A stretch of DNA of 64,000 nt from Phocaeicola vulgatus (GTDB taxonomy: Bacteria; Bacteroidota; Bacteroidia; Bacteroidales; Tannerellaceae). Below are positions 27,618 through 36,408 of the stretch, in pieces. The position numbers were made by a program, and so were the translations under genes. Where the stretch lies: assembly GCA_022009975.1 (NCBI GenBank), contig CP091733.1:1443001-1507000 (forward strand). The letters run 5' to 3'. Within the stretch, counting starts at the first letter, position 1. Each line of letters opens with the position of its first letter. Under the pieces are notes generated by a model that saw only the letters and a list, made by a program, of their open reading frames with translations, had not been told where the DNA came from and searched no databases.

Positions 27618-28449
27618 TCACTCGTTTCCACAAGCGTATGTCGATTCATAAAGGAAATTTCCCAATTCTTCATCACTTTTAAACGAGCAGATTTTATCGG
27701 CAGGAATCGGTTTGCCTACATAAACATCGACGGTGCGGCCACGTTTGTTGAACACTTCCGGAATAATCCTGAAGGTGCGCAACCTCCAATCCACGTTTCC
27801 CAACCAATAGAAGAATTTGGAGTTTTGGAAACCAAAATAGATAGGATAAACCGCCACATTGGATTTGCGGATAAGCCGGATTACACTGCGGGTCCCAAGG
27901 CAAATCATACACTCCTTTCTTCTCCTTATTATAAAAGGACATGGCTCCGGCAGGGAAAAAGCCCATCGGATGTCCTTCTTGAATCTGTTTCATGCAAAGA
28001 CGGACACCGCCCATGTTGGCCAAGTTTCCTCCTTGGTGTTTGGTGTCTGGCTGCACAGAAATAAAATTGTCCTTCATTGCCCCGACTTTGGTTAATACTC
28101 CGTTGACCATCACTTTGAAGTCCGGACGCCTCGATGCAATGATATCAATCAACATGATTCCATCCAAAGAGCCTATCGGATGATTGGAAACCGTTATGAA
28201 CGCACCTTCCGGCAAATTATCCAATCTCTCCGCATGATGCAATTTGTATTGGAGGTCAATCTCCGGGTCTTTCAACAAGGCAGAGGTGAAAGCTGCGCCA
28301 CGCAAATGGCAACTATTGCGATGAACGCGGTTGACCCTCCCCACTCCGGACAGTTTGATGGCGATTTTCCCTATCCACTTGCCAAATGTTGTCCGGAAGA
28401 ATGGGGACATCTCCTTCAAATCGTCTATGTCTATCACACTTTCTTTCAT
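27618..28449 (-). CDS. lysophospholipid acyltransferase-like protein (frameshifted)
   Basis: Membrane-associated acyltransferase of about 277 residues. The catalytic NHPIGSLDG (the HX4D motif) lies near residue 88, and the acceptor motif FFPAGAMSF near 168. This is the hemolysin/PlsC-like group. The frame breaks near 27888-27893, after DLPWDP. The second half, SVIRLIRKSNVAVYPIYF, is intact to the stop. It starts 3 bp after the CDP-alcohol transferase and is the last of a tight lipid-type operon. Confidence 0.82.
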
Positions 28450-28452
28450 CGA

Positions 28453-29343
28453 TTACCTATTTAAAAAGGATTTACAGATGGACTCATGGCGTCTCATGCA
28501 GATGAACAACACTGTGTTCAGCACAATAATCTCATAAAGATAGTACATCCACACATGACCCGTGAGGACAATAGCAAACAGGACCAAAGTCCTTCCGTTG
28601 AAAGTCATCAAGTCTATTCCTTTCATCAGTTGCTTACTCTGCTTACGGAAGTCTACACGGACGCTTTCCGGGAAATCGTCGCCATACTTCTGGTGCAAGT
28701 TCCTTAACATCTGCTGCAAAACAGGAGTCGCTTTTACCTGAATCAAAGTATACCAACGATAAAGGAAATAGAAGAATTTGGTGATTCCGTATTTTGTCTC
28801 TTTATGTTGCGCCACAACCTGTTCCAGGCTTTGGAATTCCGCTCCTTTCTCTTTGCTGATAAAATAGAGGTGGAGCGTCTTATAATAGTCTGTTATATTG
28901 GCTTGGAGCAGATGGGACATTCCGGAGAGGACAGCCAAAACGAAAAACCAATAAGTCCCTGTTTCATTGGCAAGCCTCAACGCCAACCCAATATAAATGC
29001 ATGCGAACCATATATCTCCGGCAAAACCATCCAATATTCGTCCGATTTTAGATTTTATCCCTGTCAATCGAGCCAACTGCCCGTCCACACAATCCAATAT
29101 ATTGGCGAAAACCAAACAAAGAATGCCATAAATATTATATTTCAAATCGCTGTGGTAAAATAAAAAGCCGGTCGCAGCTCCTACGAATATGGAAACGACT
29201 GTCACCATGTTCGGAGTGATCCCGGTATTCCGCAAAGACCTCGCTATTTGAAAGCCTATCGGCCTGTAAAAAATCCTGTCTACTATGTTTTCCGTCTCTA
29301 TGGATTTAAGAGATGCTTCATACTCTTTGTTCAATTCACCCAT
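28453..29343 (-). CDS. CDP-alcohol phosphatidyltransferase
   Basis: Integral membrane enzyme of 296 residues. The signature DCVDGQLARLTGIKSKIGR... followed by LDGFAGD fits the D-x2-DG-x2-AR-x8-G-x3-D-x3-D motif of enzymes that join a CDP-alcohol and a second alcohol. Several helices are visible. The substrate pair cannot be read from the sequence, but the cytidylyltransferase two genes upstream suggests a CDP-activated head group. Spacing is 7 bp to the SDR and 3 bp to the acyltransferase. Confidence 0.88.
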   Translation of the reverse strand: MGELNKEYEASLKSIETENIVDRIFYRPIGFQIARSLRNTGITPNMVTVVSIFVGAATGFLFYHSDLKYNIYGILCLVFANILDCVDGQLARLTGIKSKIGRILDGFAGDIWFACIYIGLALRLANETGTYWFFVLAVLSGMSHLLQANITDYYKTLHLYFISKEKGAEFQSLEQVVAQHKETKYGITKFFYFLYRWYTLIQVKATPVLQQMLRNLHQKYGDDFPESVRVDFRKQSKQLMKGIDLMTFNGRTLVLFAIVLTGHVWMYYLYEIIVLNTVLFICMRRHESICKSFLNR

Positions 29344-29350
29344 ATCTTTA

Positions 29351-30078
29351 TTATTTATAGGAATAACCGCCGTCCACGACGACTATTTCCCCATTAAAAT
29401 ATTTGTTTTCCAATAACATCTTATACACTTCCGCCACCTCTTCCGGTTCACAGAAACGTCCCAATGAGACTTTCCGTTCTATGTTGTGCCGGATTTCCGC
29501 TGGTTTGTTCTTTTGCCATTCCGTATCCACGAAACCAGGAGCTACGCCATTCACCCTTATTTGGTAAGGAGCCAAGAACTTTACCAAATTCTTCACCAAA
29601 CTGTGCACTGCGCTCTTGGTGACTCCATAAGCCAATGAAACAGAATGGGGTTCGATAGCCATCAACGAGCCAGTAAAGACGACGCATCCTCCCGGACGGA
29701 TATGATTGATTATCCTTTGAAGCAAGAAGACGGGGAAATGGACATTGACCGTGAAGACACGTTGCCAATCTTCCATTTGCAGTTTTTCAAACGAATCACG
29801 GCAAGTGCTTCCCGCATTCAAGACAAGGGCGTCCAAAAGAATGTTTCCTTTTTCCAAAAAGGAATTAATCACCTCTATTTGTCCCATGTCTGACGCATCC
29901 GCTTGAAGTATCTCTACATTTATTTTATACTTGCCCTGCAAATCAGATTGAACCCGCTTGGCTCTCTCCGTGTCAGAAGCGTATGTCAATAACAAATCAT
30001 ACCCGCTTTGGCAAGGCATTCCGCCACTGCGTTTCCTATTCCTTTTGTTCCTCCTGTAATTAAAGCCTGCTTTCCCAT
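29351..30078 (-). CDS. SDR of the CDP-alcohol cluster (frameshifted)
   Basis: SDR of about 242 residues with the start MGKQALITGGTKGIGNAVAE (cofactor loop GGTKGIG), LVLNAGST, the catalytic Ser in FTGSLMA and YGVTKSAVH. The frame breaks at about 30000-30004: restoring one base in GCGGG(T)TAT gives AKAGYDLLLTY. It is 7 bp from both neighbours. In this cluster it may reduce a sugar to the polyol that is later phosphorylated and coupled to CDP. That role is inferred. Confidence 0.85.
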
Positions 30079-30085
30079 CCGGATT

Positions 30086-30553
30086 TTATTTTTCTGTGAA
30101 ACCTTTTACTGAATTAGGTTTCGCTTGACGTTGCGAACGAAGGTTTGCCTCGTAGCTGTCGTGGATTGTCTTCTTTAAATTGGTAGAAGATACTCCCGTT
30201 CCATACGGGAAATAGAAAACTTGGACACCTAATTCTTTCAAGTAGTCATATTTTCCGTACCAATCATCACCAACGACAAACGCATCGATATTCAGTTTCT
30301 TTACAATCTCCGTATGATCCAACGAATGCTGAGGGATAACTATGTCCGGGGTCTTCAACGCCTCAATGATTTGCAAACGTTCATTGAAAGGGATGATGGG
30401 TTTCGGCTTGTAAGAAGAAACCAACTCGTCCGTGCTTACTCCGACTATCAAAATGTCTGCCAAACTTCTTGCATAATTAATCATACGCAAGTGGTTATAA
30501 TGGAACATGTCAAACGTTCCGGAAGTATATACAATTGTCTTATCTTTAAACAT
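30086..30553 (-). CDS. cytidylyltransferase-like protein (TagD/GCT-like)
   Basis: Nucleotidyltransferase of 155 residues. GTFDMFHYNHLRMI carries the HxGH-like motif (here HYNH), VSTDELVSS fits the cytidylyltransferase fold, and GVSSTNLKK is in the place of the RTxGISTT motif. These point to a glycerol-3-phosphate cytidylyltransferase-like enzyme making a CDP-polyol. The polyol is unknown. It is followed 7 bp later by an SDR and preceded by PfkB. Confidence 0.85.
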   Translation of the reverse strand: MFKDKTIVYTSGTFDMFHYNHLRMINYARSLADILIVGVSTDELVSSYKPKPIIPFNERLQIIEALKTPDIVIPQHSLDHTEIVKKLNIDAFVVGDDWYGKYDYLKELGVQVFYFPYGTGVSSTNLKKTIHDSYEANLRSQRQAKPNSVKGFTEK

Positions 30554-30620
30554 GACGCATATTCTTTTTTATTTCATCACGCAAACTTACATAAACTTTC
30601 GAAAATATGAAAAGATATGT

Positions 30621-31523
30621 TTACCCAATCTGCGGGATTGTCTGTTCTGCATGGGCCATGCACTGTTCAATGTCCTCTTTTGTCCCGGAGAAAGGTCCCA
30701 TTTTCTCTATTTTCAAGGTGGAGATGGCAGCAGCCACTCGTCCTGCCTCGTCGATACCCATGTTCTTCGCACGGCAATAAAGATATCCTGTCATATAAGT
30801 ATCGCCGCAGCCAGTGGCATCAACCACTTCCACAGGCTTGTAAGCCGGAATCAAATGGAACTCCTTCCCGTCATAGATAACAGATCCGTTGCTTCCCAAA
30901 GTCAACAGAATTTCTTTAACGCCCCAGCTGTGCAACATTTTGGCAGCTTCCTTCACGTCCTCCGTCCCAGTCAAGGAGAGCGTTTCTTGTTCGTTCGCTT
31001 TCAGGAAATAGACATATTGCAAGAAATCCCGCTTATCTGTCCAATCCACTGGATATACATGGGTGTCGCGCACCTCACGCAAATAGCCTTGTGAGTCGAT
31101 GGAGATGCGTCCTTTTTGGGATAAATAGCGGACAACCTCCAAAGAGAAATCATCTGCCAGCAGACTACCCAAATGGAAAATGTTGGCTTCTGCGTTACGA
31201 AGGAAGTCAACAGTGAACGGATCTGCCTTTGCCAGCACACGTTGAGTTCGGTTATCTTGATTTTCCCCGTATATATTTTCAAAGTAGACAGAATGTTTGC
31301 TCGGCATCACCTCGACAGAGATTCCCAAACCCCTCAAATCATCCACCACTTTCATGTCTTCATTGCCCAAAGCAGTAATAAGGTTGAAGTCAATATCCTT
31401 AAATGCCCTGATTGCATGGGAGAAATAATAGGATGTGCCACCAGGCATGTGGGCAGTGCGTTTAGGCGTGACGATTTTATCGTGAGTAATATGTCCGATA
31501 CAGCAAAGTTCGTGTTTAACCAT
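30621..31523 (-). CDS. PfkB-family sugar/polyol kinase
   Basis: Kinase of about 301 residues. GGTSYYFSHAI is in the place of PfkB motif 1, and VVDATGCGDTYMTGYLY carries the DTxGxGD-type motif with catalytic Asp. ATG 31523 (MVKHELCCIGHITHDK) is chosen over an upstream ATG because family N-termini begin there. Substrate unknown. It ends 67 bp before the cytidylyltransferase and may supply its phosphorylated polyol. Confidence 0.87.
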   Translation of the reverse strand: MVKHELCCIGHITHDKIVTPKRTAHMPGGTSYYFSHAIRAFKDIDFNLITALGNEDMKVVDDLRGLGISVEVMPSKHSVYFENIYGENQDNRTQRVLAKADPFTVDFLRNAEANIFHLGSLLADDFSLEVVRYLSQKGRISIDSQGYLREVRDTHVYPVDWTDKRDFLQYVYFLKANEQETLSLTGTEDVKEAAKMLHSWGVKEILLTLGSNGSVIYDGKEFHLIPAYKPVEVVDATGCGDTYMTGYLYCRAKNMGIDEAGRVAAAISTLKIEKMGPFSGTKEDIEQCMAHAEQTIPQIG

Positions 31524-31580
31524 ATTTATATTTTTATTAATGCCGACAAAAGTAAGAAAAGAATTACTGAGAAACAAGAA

Positions 31581-31608
31581 AAGGGACTCGTTTCTCAACG
31601 AATCCCTT
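31581..31608 (-). terminator. terminator of glnN
   Basis: AAGGGACTCGTT (31581-31592) pairs with AACGAATCCCTT (31597-31608) with one mismatch. On the minus strand TTTTCTTGTTT follows. It separates glnN from the PfkB gene. Confidence 0.75.
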
Positions 31609-31655
31609 CCTTTTCCCAAACAAAAAATAATAATAAAGACTACTGCTTGTAGCAA

Positions 31656-33842
31656 TTAACGAATGAATAATAATTCTCTATATTTTGGCAGAGTCCATAT
31701 TTGGTCATCCACCGTCAACTCAAGTTTATCGATATGATAACGAATAGCTTCCATCAACGGCACGATTGAATCATGGTAAGCAATCGCTTTTTCCCTTTCG
31801 GAAGTAATTATGTTTGCCACCTTACGTTTTTCCACCATTTCATCCACTTTTTCTTTGATGAAAATAGTATGGTTGGCTATCTCCTCTATGATTTCCATAT
31901 TCTTGGATGAAAGATATGCAGCTTTATCAGCAGGGAACAAATCTTTCATTTTGTAAACATTGTCAATCAACGAGGATTGGTATTTAAGAGCCATCGGGAT
32001 AATGTGGTTCATTGCCAAATCACCCAATACGCGAGCTTCTATTTGTATCTTTTTTGTGTACATTTCCCATTTGACCTCGTTGCGGGCTTTCAACTCCAAA
32101 CGAGTCATCACTCCGGTCGATTCAAACATCTTCACGCTTGAATCGGCAAGATAGGCATCAAAGATAAGAGGAACACTGGTTTCGCAATCCAATCCTCGGC
32201 GTTCAGCCTCTTCTTTCCATTCCTCACTATAACCATTCCCGTCGAAATGGATGGCTTTGCAAGATTTCACCTCCTCGCGCAGTTCATCTATAATGGCAGA
32301 GAATTTATCACTGCCTGCTGCAATCTTCGCATCGACAGCCGCCTTGAATTGTTTCAACTGGTCGGCAACGGCAGCATTCAAAGCCAACATGGCAGAAGCG
32401 CAGTTGGCGGAAGAACCGACAGCACGGAACTCGAAACGATTACCTGTAAAGGCAAATGGAGAGGTTCGGTTACGGTCTGTGTTATCAATCATCAGTTCGG
32501 GAATGCGTGGAATGTCCAATTTCATTCCCTGTTTGCCCACTAAGACAAAATCTTCCGTTTCACTCTTCTCCAAATGTTCAAGCACAGCCGACAACTGTGA
32601 ACCCAAGAAACAGGAGATGATTGCTGGAGGAGCTTCATTCGCACCCAAACGATGTGCGTTCGTGGCAGAAGAGATGCTGGCTTTCAACAACGCATTATGA
32701 GTATGGACAGCCTTCAAGACATTGACAATAAAAGTGACGAAACGCAAGTTTTCCTCAGATGTTTTGCCAGGAGCCATCAGCAAAGTCCCCGCATCTGTCC
32801 CCAATGACCAGTTGTTATGTTTGCCTGAGCCGTTGATTCCTTTGAATGGCTTTTCATGCAGCAATACACGGAAACCGTGATTGCGGGCAATATTCCGCAT
32901 CAGAGCCATCACCAACAAGTTGTGGTCATTCGCCAAGTTGCATTCTTCAAAGATGGGAGCCAATTCAAACTGGTTTGGTGCGACCTCGTTGTGGCGTGTC
33001 TTGACTGGGATTCCCAACTTCAACGACTCGATTTCCAACTCTTTCATGAATTCCAACACACGAGGAGGAATCGCTCCAAAATAGTGGTCTTCCAACTGCT
33101 GGTTCTTGGAACTTTCATGCCCCATCAATGTCCGTCCGGTCATCAACAAGTCCGGACGTGCCGCATACAACCCTTCATCCACCAAAAAGTATTCCTGCTC
33201 CCAGCCCAAATAGGCATAAACCTTCTTCACTGCCGGGTCGAAATAGTGGCAAACATCGACCGCCGCCTTGTTGACAGCTTCCAAAGCCCTCAAGAGCGGA
33301 GCTTTATAGTCCAACGATTCTCCCGTATAAGCAATAAAGATCGTTGGAATACAGAGAGTATCTCCTATGATGAATGCCGGGGAAGAAGGATCCCAAGCAG
33401 TATAGCCACGTGCTTCGAAAGTATTGCGGATACCGCCATTCGGGAAACTGGACGCATCCGGTTCTTGCTGGATTAGCAATTTACCGTCAAATTCCTCAAT
33501 CACGCCACCTTTTCCGTCATGTTCAATAAAGGCATCATGCTTCTCTGCCGTTCCTTCGGTCAAAGGATGGAACCAATGAGTATAATGGGTCGCTCCCATT
33601 TCCAAAGCCCATTTTCTCATTCCGATAGCCACAGCATTAGCTATCTCTCGATCTAAAGGAGTATTATTGTCGATACAATCGACCAGTTTTTCGTATACTT
33701 TTTCAGGCAAGTACTTAAACATTTTCGCCCGGTTGAAAACATGTGAGCCATAATACTCAGAGACTCGTTTCTCCGGAATCGGCGCATCTTCCACTTTCTT
33801 TTCAAAAGCGGATTCAACTACTTTAAATCTTAACTTAGACAT
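31656..33842 (-). CDS. glnN: glutamine synthetase type III
   Basis: Large glutamine synthetase of 728 residues, the GSIII form typical of Bacteroidota. GSIII landmarks include GMRKWALEMGATHYTHWFHP near the N-terminus, LGWEQEYFLVDE, VAPNQFELAPIFEE, NGSGKHNNWSLGT and NRTSPFAFTGNRFEFR. It makes Gln from Glu, ammonia and ATP as a dodecamer. It is followed by its own terminator and stands 47 bp downstream of dapL. Confidence 0.97.
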   Translation of the reverse strand: MSKLRFKVVESAFEKKVEDAPIPEKRVSEYYGSHVFNRAKMFKYLPEKVYEKLVDCIDNNTPLDREIANAVAIGMRKWALEMGATHYTHWFHPLTEGTAEKHDAFIEHDGKGGVIEEFDGKLLIQQEPDASSFPNGGIRNTFEARGYTAWDPSSPAFIIGDTLCIPTIFIAYTGESLDYKAPLLRALEAVNKAAVDVCHYFDPAVKKVYAYLGWEQEYFLVDEGLYAARPDLLMTGRTLMGHESSKNQQLEDHYFGAIPPRVLEFMKELEIESLKLGIPVKTRHNEVAPNQFELAPIFEECNLANDHNLLVMALMRNIARNHGFRVLLHEKPFKGINGSGKHNNWSLGTDAGTLLMAPGKTSEENLRFVTFIVNVLKAVHTHNALLKASISSATNAHRLGANEAPPAIISCFLGSQLSAVLEHLEKSETEDFVLVGKQGMKLDIPRIPELMIDNTDRNRTSPFAFTGNRFEFRAVGSSANCASAMLALNAAVADQLKQFKAAVDAKIAAGSDKFSAIIDELREEVKSCKAIHFDGNGYSEEWKEEAERRGLDCETSVPLIFDAYLADSSVKMFESTGVMTRLELKARNEVKWEMYTKKIQIEARVLGDLAMNHIIPMALKYQSSLIDNVYKMKDLFPADKAAYLSSKNMEIIEEIANHTIFIKEKVDEMVEKRKVANIITSEREKAIAYHDSIVPLMEAIRYHIDKLELTVDDQIWTLPKYRELLFIR

Positions 33843-33889
33843 AATACCTTTGTTTATACATTAATAACTTCTTTTATATTTCCCATGCG

Positions 33890-35119
33890 TCATCTCATCC
33901 ATCTTTTGATTCGCCCAATGGCTTCTATCGTTTCGTCACGGTCGCCAAATGCGGTCAATCGCAAATAACCCTCTCCGCTCGGACCGAAACCGACTCCCGG
34001 AGTGCTGACTATATAGACTTCGTACAATAGTTTCTCAAAGAATTTCCAAGATGTGAGTCCGTCAGGAGCCTTCACCCAGAGATAAGGCGCATTGGTTCCG
34101 CCATAAACTTTGAGTCCGCATTGCTCTAATCCCTCTTTCATGATGGAAGCATTCTTCATATAATAGTCTATCGTGGCACGGATTTGCGCCTTTCCTTCCG
34201 GTGAATACACCGCTTCGGCTCCCCGTTGCGTGATATAACTCGTTCCATTGAACTTGGTCGATTGGCGACGCAGCCAGAGTTTGTTCAGAGAGACCGGATC
34301 GCCACTCAATGTGTAAGCTTTCAACTCTTTCGGGACAACAGTGTAACCACAACGCACGCCGGTGAAACCAGCCGTCTTAGAAAAGCTGCGGAATTCGATG
34401 GCTACTTTCTTTGCTCCTTTGATTTCGTAGATGGAATGGGGAATATTCGCATCCTTGATATATGCTTCATAAGCAGAGTCATACATGATGATTGCATCAT
34501 TATCAAGGGCATAATTCACCCATTTCTTCAACTGGTCTTTCGTCAAGGTCGTTCCTGTCGGGTTATTGGGATAACAAAGATAGATGATGTCAACCCTTCG
34601 TGATGGCAACTGCGGGACAAATTGGTTTTCCGCCGTGCACGGGATATAAACCACGTCCGTCCATTTCCCGTCCATACAAATACCAGTCCGTCCTGCCATC
34701 ACATTGGAATCGATATAAACCGGATAAACCGGATCTGTCACACCTATGCTATTGTCATGCCGGAGCATATCACCGATATTGCCGCAATCGCTCTTGGCTC
34801 CATCGCTGATGAACACTTCTCCCGGTTCGATGAAAATGCCAAGGCTCTCGTAATCGTTCTTGATAATCGCATCAATCAAGAAAGGATATCCTTGTTCGGG
34901 TCCATATCCATGGAAAGTCTCTTTATGAGCCATTTCATCCACGGCCTTATGCATCGCCTCTATGACAGCCGGAGCCAACGGTTGCGTCACATCCCCGATT
35001 CCCATTCTGATAATTTTAGACTTCGGGTGCGTCACCTTAAAGCTATTTACCTTCTTTGCAATGTCTGAAAAGAGATAACTGCTTTGCAATTTCAAGAAAT
35101 GTTCATTTACCAATGCCAT
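33890..35119 (-). CDS. dapL: LL-diaminopimelate aminotransferase
   Basis: PLP aminotransferase of 409 residues. The Schiff-base Lys lies in RSFSKTAGFTGVRCG. NNPTGTTLT and YDSAYEAYI hold the cofactor, and IRMGIGDVTQPLAP near the N-terminus is diagnostic for DapL. It converts tetrahydrodipicolinate directly to LL-DAP, bypassing the succinylase steps. It sits 37 bp after dapF in the same unit. Confidence 0.97.
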   Translation of the reverse strand: MALVNEHFLKLQSSYLFSDIAKKVNSFKVTHPKSKIIRMGIGDVTQPLAPAVIEAMHKAVDEMAHKETFHGYGPEQGYPFLIDAIIKNDYESLGIFIEPGEVFISDGAKSDCGNIGDMLRHDNSIGVTDPVYPVYIDSNVMAGRTGICMDGKWTDVVYIPCTAENQFVPQLPSRRVDIIYLCYPNNPTGTTLTKDQLKKWVNYALDNDAIIMYDSAYEAYIKDANIPHSIYEIKGAKKVAIEFRSFSKTAGFTGVRCGYTVVPKELKAYTLSGDPVSLNKLWLRRQSTKFNGTSYITQRGAEAVYSPEGKAQIRATIDYYMKNASIMKEGLEQCGLKVYGGTNAPYLWVKAPDGLTSWKFFEKLLYEVYIVSTPGVGFGPSGEGYLRLTAFGDRDETIEAIGRIKRWMR

Positions 35120-35156
35120 AACTATTCGTCCTTTATTATTATTGTTTGTTCAATGA

Positions 35157-35969
35157 TTATATATCTATGGAGCCTTCATACACTATCTCAGCTCCTCCTG
35201 TCATATAAATATGATTATCTTTGCTGTTCCAACGTATCTTTAATATTCCTCCGTCCATGACTATGGGGATTTCCTCATCTTGCTTTGCATCGCCTTGGGC
35301 TATGAAAGCGACCGCAGTCGCACAAGCTCCCGTCCCACAAGCCTGAGTTATGCCGGAACCTCTTTCCCATACTCGCATCCGCACACTGCCATCGTCCAAT
35401 GTTTGGGCAAACTCGACATTTGTACGGTTGGGGAAATGAGAATGGTTCTCCAACAAAGGACCCACTTTTGATAGTTCTATCTTGCTGATATCATCTACTT
35501 TTATCACATAATGCGGGTTGCCCATCGACACGGCTGTTCCTTTAAACGAATCTGTTCCCGCTTCCAGCACCAAACTAGGCTCTAACACCAACGGTTCTCC
35601 CATGTCCACCGTCACGCTTTCCACTTTGTTCGCTCTGTCAAGGTGCAACTGGAGATATTTTATTCCGGACAATGTCTCCAAAGAGACCACTTCCTTATTG
35701 GTCAACCCCTTTTCATATACATATTTGCCAATGCAACGAGACGCATTTCCACACATCATCGCTTCAGACCCGTCAGCGTTAAAAATGCGCATCTTAAAAT
35801 CGGCTTTCTCGGAAGGTTCGATCAGGACGATTCCGTCCGAACCTATTCCCGTATGATAAGAACTCCAAAGCTTCGACTTCTCATCTGGATTGACAACCGG
35901 GAAGCGGGATGTATTTACATATATATAATCGTTTCCTGCCCCTTGCATCTTCGTAAACTGAATTGTCAT
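35157..35969 (-). CDS. dapF: diaminopimelate epimerase
   Basis: Enzyme of 270 residues that turns LL-DAP into meso-DAP for lysine and peptidoglycan. Both catalytic cysteines are visible, in MMCGNASRC and QACGTGACATA, with the N-terminal MQGAGNDYIYV. First gene of the dapF-dapL-glnN unit. Confidence 0.97.
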   Translation of the reverse strand: MTIQFTKMQGAGNDYIYVNTSRFPVVNPDEKSKLWSSYHTGIGSDGIVLIEPSEKADFKMRIFNADGSEAMMCGNASRCIGKYVYEKGLTNKEVVSLETLSGIKYLQLHLDRANKVESVTVDMGEPLVLEPSLVLEAGTDSFKGTAVSMGNPHYVIKVDDISKIELSKVGPLLENHSHFPNRTNVEFAQTLDDGSVRMRVWERGSGITQACGTGACATAVAFIAQGDAKQDEEIPIVMDGGILKIRWNSKDNHIYMTGGAEIVYEGSIDI

Positions 35970-36408
35970 TTTGTATATTATTTAGTTTTATGAGTTATAT
36001 TCTGTTTTATTTCGCTGCAAATATATATCATATTGTATTATCCTATTCTTTATATTACTATTTATCACAAATAAAAAGTTATAAAATTTCGGATTAAAAT
36101 AAATACACGGTATTTAATTATAAATCATAAGCAATACAAGCCTGTTTAGTTTATATCTGTTATATATACAATTATAGCAAAAAGAAAAAATGCAAAAATC
36201 TACACAAAACTATTTACATATTGATTACAGCATACTATATTTGCCAAGCATTTTGATAGAAATATGGATATATATAAAATAATAAGTAATAACAAATACT
36301 ATTATATAATCCTTTAGACATTAGATGCGACTTATATGAACAAACAAAAATAACCGATGCTGGCGGCTTTTGTTGCTGGCAACTTTTAACAAACAAGGAG
36401 ATAATATT
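35970..36408. other. AT-rich intergenic region between divergent dapF and asnB
   Basis: A 439-bp gap that is very AT-rich, holding the promoters of two divergent genes. The only convincing element I see is the asnB promoter at 36213-36243. No gene, tRNA or stable RNA could be supported. Confidence 0.6.
36213..36243 (+). promoter_or_regulatory. candidate asnB promoter
   Basis: TTTA (36213-36216), 19 bp spacer, TATATTTG (36236-36243), fitting the Bacteroidota consensus with one -33 mismatch. It lies 166 bp before the asnB ATG, leaving a long leader. Confidence 0.55.
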
